A DNA stretch of 64,000 bases, from positions 163,127,471 through 163,191,470 of the forward strand of contig NC_080672.1 in assembly GCF_030247195.1 (NCBI RefSeq). The letters run 5' to 3'. This DNA is from Topomyia yanbarensis (taxonomy: Eukaryota; Arthropoda; Insecta; Diptera; Culicidae). The notes under the pieces are model-generated. The model saw nothing but the letters and a program-made list of their open reading frames with translations, ran no database searches and was not told where the DNA came from. Numbering within the stretch: the stretch's first letter is position 1; each line of letters begins with the position of its first letter. The position numbers were made by a program, and so were the translations under genes. Positions 56,721-64,000 of the stretch are shown one piece after another.

Positions 56721-58333
56721 CCGACATGTGATAAGGCGTGAAAATGATAGATGGGAATTATCGAAACCGCACAGAATATTCGAAATATGGTGGTATCATG
56801 GACAAGTTAATATTATCCATGTATTATGAAGGATAATACTGGATACCAGCAAACACACTAGAACTAACATAAACTATATAATAAAGCAAAATTACTGCAA
56901 ACGCCTGCGTAGTGTGCGTTAATATGGTTAGTTGAAACTGCCAACATGAGGAATGCTATGATTATTTTAGCAAAATGGAGAACTGAGTTTGCAGCTGTTC
57001 AATCGTTACGGCTAAGTGAAATATCCCGAGAGTCCAATGATTAATTGGTACATACGTTAACGATCAAAATCTATTGCTCGCGTACCTCCCCTTGAAAGCA
57101 CAGCAAAAGCAAAATTGTGTATCTCGCTGCACTGGTAATCATTTTACTTTCGTCTGCTCGCTGGATCTTGGATGGTAGTTTGATCCAACGGAGCGTGTAC
57201 TTGCAACATCTCATTCAATTTCTCTGAACGACTATAATCTCGCTGTACAGTAGGCAGGCAGTTCGGTTGGGTTGATGGTGATGGAGAATTGGCGGAATGG
57301 TGGGAGAGGAACAACTCCACTCTGATGGGCTGCCAAGTGTATGTCTACTTGCCGCACTCAAGAGGTCAATTGACGATTGTGTGACCGGTTGTGACTCTTT
57401 TGCCGGTTCGAAGTATCATCACGGAGTGGCGGGTGCCGGTTTGGTAAACGGGCGGTGGTCTTGCAAACGGTTTGGATCAGTGACTGTGTCTGTTAGTTCG
57501 CTTTTTTCCACGCTCTTCATCCATCAACGTCGGGGAGAAAGTTGTTGGACGGAAAATTATAAAACACATTTGGGAAACGACGGTGAAGGCTCTGTGTAAT
57601 GGTATGTAGCAATTATTATATTGGGTTTTTAATAATTTTGAAAATTTGATGATTAATGATTTTGTGATAAGACATTATTACAGCGATGTTGTAGAGTTCA
57701 TATTCAACTTGGTCAAAAATTGTTTGAATTTACTTTTGGTATTCTCAATTCTCTCAAAATTTAAGCAAAGGTATAAATTATACCGTATAATCTACACAAC
57801 GCTAACATGATATTTTCAAAAACAAGATAGTCTTGTGAGATTGTTTAAATGCTAAACGAACTGAGATTATATTACCAAAAATCAGGATTCGAATTGAGAA
57901 ATTGGTTGAATTTCAATGCTCACTCGCGCCCAACGCTAAATACTTTAACAATGAGTTACATAGTTTGTACCTCATTTGTGTAATATGATATGGCTTAAAA
58001 TTTAGCACTCATACAACGCTTTTGGATACATGTATTGCATTTGGCTATTCTCATTGAACTATTCACGAGTAAAGCCGAAGTACTGCGTAGAACATTTAAT
58101 CCACTCAATAGCCTTTTCTGGAATAATATATTCTTTATTCGTGCATAGACGCTTTTTTGCAGAATCTACTAAGGATATAATGTATAATTGCAGAACAAAA
58201 GATTATTAAAATTGTCAATCCAGAATATTATGACCTCCAAATAAGACAACAAATTTATTGTACAACACCAAAGTTTTGTTGTTTTAATGAATTAATAGGC
58301 TTACTTGGCAATCCTTGTTTCAACTAATTCTAT
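56721..58333. other. No assigned gene; a less AT-rich patch with an unassigned frame
   Basis: The plus strand at 57297-57599 is open for 100 codons in a GC-richer stretch that starts around 57050, with an initiator-like CAGTTCGGTTGG about 40 bp upstream at 57260. The predicted protein resembles nothing I know. It could be a 5' exon or untranslated region, but no donor site is convincing. Confidence 0.3.
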
Positions 58334-58337
58334 ACGT

Positions 58338-59514
<1,177 letters not shown>

Positions 59515-59952
59515 ACATATTGTCAGTAAAAAAACCAAGTCGTTATCGTCTAACGTAACATGTTGTAAATTATGTCAAACGAAGTCATTTTGATCACAAT
59601 TTTAATAGCAAATGAAGTCATTTGTATGAAAATGTTTTGCGGTAATAGCGAAGGAAATTTCTTCGAATATGGCCAAGACTCCACAGTCGTGTTATGCTAA
59701 ATCACAGCCAGTTAGTAAACCCAAATCATTAATACCAATTAAGAAGCAAATGCCGTTGAATACGGGTTTACAACAACGACTCGTAAGAACAAGCCACAAA
59801 TAAAAACATCTAATCGCGAAAAGCAAGAAAGCAGCATCGATCAATACATACAGCAAGAAAGCAGCACTGAACATTTCGAGGAAATCGAGTTCGAGTACTA
59901 CTCTTGGTAGGCGACGCGCGCTTTAAGGCGCGGTAATTTTGGATCTATCTAT
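59515..59952. other. No supported gene
   Basis: Only short frames are present between the fifth MITE copy and the older Harbinger-like element. A minus-strand 60-codon frame at 59692-59874 has no recognised domain. Confidence 0.4.
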
Positions 59953-60453
59953 GGGACCGCTCATAAATTACGTTGCCCGAAATTGACTCCCACCGTAATA
60001 AATTTTCCAAATTTCTTTAGCCCCCCTCCTTCAGTACATAACAAATCCCTTAAAAAAATTCTACTGTAAAAACATATTACAAAACGTACTAACTTACTCC
60101 CTCTCCCCATATGTCCCAATATGTCACATTTTGACGTACTCCCACTCCTACTTAGGGACCATTCATAAATTACGTAACGCAAAAATTGCCCAAAATTGAC
60201 TCCCCCCTCCCCCTATGTAACAAATTGTCACAATTTTTTCCATCCCCCCTTCCCCTGTTACGTAACAAATTCTAAGAAAAAAAAATTGTTTCTTCGATGA
60301 AAACATGTTACGTAACGATCTAGTTAACACCCCCTCCCCCCTATGTCACAACTTGTCACAACTTGTCGTACCCCCTCCCCCCCCCCCCCCCTAAAAGCGT
60401 TATGTAATTTATGAATGGTCCCTTAAAGTTTTACTTATTTTATTAATGGTTCT
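59953..60453. mobile_element. Older PIF/Harbinger-like MITE (family B), TAT duplication, split by a younger copy
   Basis: The left end GGGACCGCTCATAAATTACG begins at 59953 after TAT (59950-59952). The sequence runs in diverged form to 60154. After the nested copy it resumes at 60426 (AAGTTTTACTTATTTTATTA) and ends GGTTCT at 60453, followed by TAT (60454-60456). The internal order (C-rich strings, TATGTCCCAATATGTCAC) matches family B with many substitutions. Confidence 0.85.
60155..60422. mobile_element. Younger PIF/Harbinger-like MITE (family B) nested in an older copy, TTA duplication
   Basis: The 268-bp copy has GGGACCATTCATAAATTACG ends, flanked by TTA (60152-60154 and 60423-60425). It is nearly identical to the copies at 23189 and 56458 apart from a longer C run (16 Cs, 60375-60391) and GTTATGTAAT in place of GTTACGTAAT near the right end. 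Confidence 0.92.
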
Positions 60454-60456
60454 TAT

Positions 60457-61475
60457 AGAAATTTGGGAAAATATTTTTAAAGAGTTGTACTTTCAGATAG
60501 CGCAAAATATGTTTGAAAATAAAAAAAGTATTTAACACATTCATTATTTGTTTAATAAATAAAAAAAACTCCTAAAATAACAGAACAATGTTATGTTATG
60601 CATCTAGAGCAGAAACCTCGCTTTAATGTAAGAGTATTTTTATGATATATTCTCAATATGTTCTCAATTAAGACAGTTGACTCGATCTAACACTTCAAAA
60701 CAATTTTTGTTTGCATACGTGACTGCTCGGTATTACATTTTTTGCATACAAGCACTAGATCCTTCTTCCTTCTGAAATAGATCTGAACCGCTGCGATCTC
60801 AGCAAAAAAGATGTTTATTTGTTGAGTTCTCAGTAAAGATAATGTTTGTGAGGTGAGACTCGGAAAATATTTTGCTAACAATCAGTCAAAAACGAATCAG
60901 CATTGCCGTAGACTGCAAATTGAAATGATTTTGTTGTAAAATGATAGGTTAATATTGGCCTACTCGATCTGGTATATCTATGTCAAACGGATTTGAACTA
61001 TCCGACGCACAGAGGAGTATTTGACCGAAAAAGCTGACCGTAAGTCTCATTTCCAAAATCCGTTATCAAGGGCAATATACTATATCATAATATAGTCTAG
61101 TAATTTCTGCATTAGATGGCAACCATGTTGTGTGCATTTATTAAAGTTTGGCAACACTGTTAACTTACAGGTTACAGGTAGGGGTTTTTTAATTCTGCTT
61201 GGCTGGTTTGAAGTCCCGCATGGAAAAAAATCTTCCAAACATCAGTGATTTGAATTGTTCTGACTAAAATATTCTATGTTTTTAATAAACTAAGGTCAGG
61301 ATAATATTTTGGTGCATGTTCTCCTAATCCGTCCCAGTGAAAACTCTTGTACCCTGATTAAGTTTAATTCAAATACTACTAGATCGGCAAAAAACTGGCG
61401 CATATTGGCGCCATTTTGAATGCGAGCTATTTGAAAAATTAGATATTTTTGTCATTTTTTTCTCGTTTTACTACA
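60457..61475. other. No supported gene
   Basis: AT-rich with short frames. I recognise no repeat with readable ends. Confidence 0.4.
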
Positions 61476-61483
61476 ATGCACAG

Positions 61484-61991
61484 TAGAGATGGGCCATTCG
61501 TTCGCGAACGGTTCAATTGAACTGGTTCTTCGAAGAGAATGAGCGAACGGAAATTCTTTTTAAAAGAACGGTAGTTCTCAATTCTCTTCAAAGCGAATGA
61601 ACTGAACCTGACCTAAAGCCGTTTGGCGAATTTCTCGGACCGATTTTTAGGCGAACGAATGAAAATGAACCGACTTGCCGTCCCACAAACCGCTCTCTGT
61701 GCTCTCCCAGAATGGAACCGGCGAAGAACGACTCATCACATTCTCTATTTCTCTAGTTATACATCATGAAGAAATCGCTACCTTTGATGAACTTGTTAAG
61801 CATACAGGGGTATAATAGTTTGGGCAGCATCTGTTTGGTTCCTCTCCAAGAATCGAATGTTTTGAGAGACATTCGCTAGATACAAGTAAATTATCAGCTG
61901 AACGGAAGAACGGTTCATCTGAACTAGTTCTTTTTACAGAACTGTTCAGTCGGGAATGGTTCTTCGAAGTGAACTGTTTCGCCCATCTCTA
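61484..61991. mobile_element. hAT-type MITE, 508 bp, perfect 8-bp target duplication
   Basis: ATGCACAG occurs at 61476-61483 and 61992-61999, directly flanking inverted ends TAGAGATGGGC. The 8-bp duplication and the start fit hAT. Just inside both ends are many GAAC/GTTC motifs (GCGAACGGTTC, GGTTCTTCGAAG, GAACTGTTC), presumably transposase-binding repeats. No coding frame. The flanking sequence reads continuously across the insertion (CTACAATGCACAG to TGGCTCAAAACAG), so the target was an older non-coding repeat or unique DNA. Confidence 0.92.
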
Positions 61992-61999
61992 ATGCACAG

Positions 62000-62597
62000 T
62001 GGCTCAAAACAGCGTTTTGAGGTACTTAATTCATTGGAGTCAAAACACTTCATATTAGCGATTTCACATATTCTACAATGTTTGTGTATGTAAAAAGCGC
62101 CATCTTTTGGTGATATAATTTTTGAAAAGTGTTGATCATAGTAGACTATAGAAAATTTAACTTTTGAACCGAAAGAGATAGCGCTTGGCAGTCTTGTAGA
62201 GGAGAGTATGTTTATAAATTTTGCAGAAGAGATGTTGTCTCTGTCACTCACAGTAATTGAGTTATGAGATGTTTTCTATGATGAGCTCTTCAATTCTTAT
62301 TTTTGATTATAACTTTTTTGTTTAGGATTTTTCGCCTTAACAATGTTCGAAGGTATTTTTCACCATTGCAAAATACACAACTTTTCCAAAGATACTTAAT
62401 AGCTGTGAATTCGAACCCGTGTAACTTTACTATCGACAAAAATTGTAATTATACTATCAATTATTCCAACAGGACTGGGTTTCACCTACAAAACGAAATC
62501 AAAACCGTTTGCCCATAATCACCCGATCAGAAGTTATACCCTGTTGAAAGCTTTATTTCTGGTCGTTTTGGTTCGTATGGCTCACTAAACGAGTAGG
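62000..62597. other. No supported gene
   Basis: The minus-strand frame at 61946-62251 begins inside this DNA and ends in the hAT-type MITE; it is not a gene. The style (TTTGCAGAAGAGATGTTGTC) suggests an old repeat. Confidence 0.4.
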
Positions 62598-63114
62598 CGC
62601 TGGTGTTCAAAGAAGCTTTCACTTGTTTTTCTGAGTGGCGCGCACTCTGTGTACTAGCGCGTCTGCCGGAAAGTTGACACCAATATTGAATGATTTTCTA
62701 CCGGGTGATATAAAATTACATCTCCGTCCGGATTATCGTATGAATGTTAGCTTCAGGATGAAGAAGAAGATGCATAAAATTTCTGCATTCACCACGATAT
62801 GAAATATTTCAAAATAATCATCCGGTTAATGTAACGATTATATGGAAAATGTGCATATTTTACTTCTTCCATATCCTGCTCATAGTCGCAAGTCAGTCCC
62901 ATGTTCTATGGGATTACCTATCTACATGGGATTGACTTCCGATTATGGGCAGTATCCTGAAATTATAATTTATCCGATTAACCGAACCGAGATAAAATTG
63001 TACATCACCCATAAGAAAATCATTCATTCGGTGTCAACCTTCCAGCAGACGCGCTAGTACACAGAGTGCGATGCACTCAGAAAAACAAGCGAAAGCCGTC
63101 TTTGAACACCAGCG
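62598..63114. mobile_element. Foldback element, 517 bp, unassigned
   Basis: Arms of about 140 bp are inverted: CGCTGGTGTTCAAAGAAGCT at 62598 and CGCTGGTGTTCAAAGACGGC inverted at 63114, with CTTGTTTTTCTGAGTG, CTCTGTGTACTAGCGCGTCT and TTGACACC all matching in order. A 71-codon plus frame at 62842-63057 lies across the right arm and is not a gene. No target duplication is clear. Confidence 0.7.
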
Positions 63115-63330
63115 TTTTTCACTCAAAAACTCCTATGTGCGACGTTTCGGTCATCTCAGGTGGTCTTTTTCAAGGAAAACTGTAAATGTAGTTTACTTAA
63201 TTTTATTTTTTTAGTTTGGTACGAATTCACTATCTGTTTATCGTTTTTGTTATGAATATTTACCGTATTCGGTGTGCCGATTTTAACAGATAAATACAAT
63301 TCTGAAACGTCATTTAGTGCCATTTTAGCT
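63115..63330. other. Probable non-coding 5' part of the mariner-like relic
   Basis: This AT-rich stretch lies between the foldback element and the first codon of the transposase relic. I could not identify a terminal repeat in it. Confidence 0.35.
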
Positions 63331-63690
63331 ATGAGTCGATTTACACCAAAAGAATGTGCTGAAATCGTAGCGCTTTGCATTGAAAACAATCGTTCAATAG
63401 TGAAAACTGTCTGATTTTTGGGACAAAATTTTAATGACGGACGAAGCTCACTTAACCCGGAGTAAATAAACAAAATTGTCGAATTCGGGGGACACAGAAC
63501 ACACACGTTATACATCAAACGCCACTGCAAGACCAGAAAGTAGCTGTTTTGTCCGGAGTGTGCTCCAAAACAATCATCAATCCTTATTTTTTCAAAGAAC
63601 CATCGACGACGTACGCTACCATTGGATTTTGGCGCACTTCGGTCACAAATGCAGAAATAAGATCTGAAAAACGTCTATTTTCAACAAGAC
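63331..63690 (+). pseudogene. Mariner/Tc1-like transposase relic with large internal deletion
   Basis: It starts at an ATG (63331) with MSRFTPKECAEIVALCIE and NNRSIVKTV, the typical N-terminal helix-turn-helix of a family of insect Tc1/mariner-like transposases, then a TGA after 27 codons. After a deletion of most of the DNA-binding half, the catalytic core resumes with LMTDEAH (first core Asp region), then in a shifted frame KVAVLSGVCS and INPYFFKE, and ends with DLKNVYFQQD (second Asp region) at 63690. Both Asp motifs are visible, but stops, at least two frameshifts and truncation before the third acidic residue make it dead. Confidence 0.78.
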
Positions 63691-64000
63691 AAGATTAAAG
63701 GGTTTTTAACTCATTTTAAATAAAAATTACTATTTTTCATGAAAAATTCCGCTTTTTTATGAGTAAACACCCCCTTAAATGAAAAATTATCTCAAAAACT
63801 CAACGTAGGGGTTAGGAATTTTTAACATAGAATGTGTATGGACAGTTTGAAAGAACTCGGTTCAGTAGTTTTTGAATGGCACGTAACACCGCAAATCATG
63901 TTTTTTTCAGAGACGTTGTACAAAAAGCTTCGTCACCGAGTCGTTTGTCGATATTTTTTCATAGAAAAATTACAGCATGTTGTTGAAATGATACACTGTA
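63691..64000. other. No supported gene; AT-rich
   Basis: Repeat-like AT-rich DNA follows the transposase relic to the window end. No frame or boundary is recognisable. Confidence 0.4.

Noticed and set aside
57297..57599. 100-codon plus-strand frame in a GC-richer patch
   Set aside because: No recognisable domain, no convincing start context and no donor; recorded only as a patch of different composition.

Overview
The window looks like gene-poor, AT-rich nuclear DNA from an insect, most likely a culicine (Aedes-like) mosquito. That placement is inference. It rests on an I-like non-LTR retrotransposon, tRNA-derived SINEs of mosquito type, a high density of short inverted-repeat elements, and the near absence of long non-repeat reading frames. 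I find no host protein-coding gene that I can name. The best host signal is a strong minus-strand splice arrangement at about 45.9 kb: a recursive-type CAG|GTAAGT site followed 39 nt later by a second GTAAGT. It suggests that part or all of the window is a very long intron of a minus-strand gene.

Layout. Positions 1-4330 hold a minus-strand I-clade-like retrotransposon. It has a gag-like ORF1 with three zinc knuckles and an endonuclease/reverse-transcriptase ORF2 broken by a single in-frame stop at 584-586; it runs off the left edge. From 8.5 to 16 kb there are two copies of a roughly 750-bp MITE, an element with GGGGTTAGTTGGCGG-type ends, a core-promoter-like site (13476-13511) and a SINE fragment. 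From 19 to 29.8 kb come a hAT terminus, a SINE with a 17-bp target duplication, direct repeats, a Harbinger-like MITE, a piggyBac-like MITE, a 1455-bp hAT-like foldback element with 8-bp target duplication, and a 33-bp minisatellite. From 34.8 to 38.4 kb there is a small MITE, a satellite monomer interrupted by a MITE whose end has become a 56-bp-arm palindrome, and a degenerate tandem repeat.

From 43.6 to 51.7 kb there is another MITE copy, a broken reverse-transcriptase/RNase H pseudogene interrupted by a foldback insertion, the splice-site cluster, a TTAA-flanked piggyBac-type element, an array of a 390-bp satellite, and a pair of nested TA-flanked elements. The inner one of that pair encodes a CENP-B-type helix-turn-helix remnant. 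From 53.5 kb to the end are a second SINE, two inverted-repeat elements, a Harbinger-like copy, a MITE carrying about 408 bp of (TA)n, a Harbinger-like copy nested inside an older one, a 508-bp hAT-like MITE with a perfect 8-bp target duplication, and a mariner-like transposase pseudogene.

The most informative result is the set of insertion boundaries read directly from the sequence. Target duplications of 3, 4, 8 and 17 bp, TTAA and TA sort the repeats into families. Three nestings give relative ages: Harbinger in Harbinger, TA element in TA element, and MITE in satellite. The five-copy MITE family with 4-bp duplications has no transposase here, and I cannot assign it to a superfamily.
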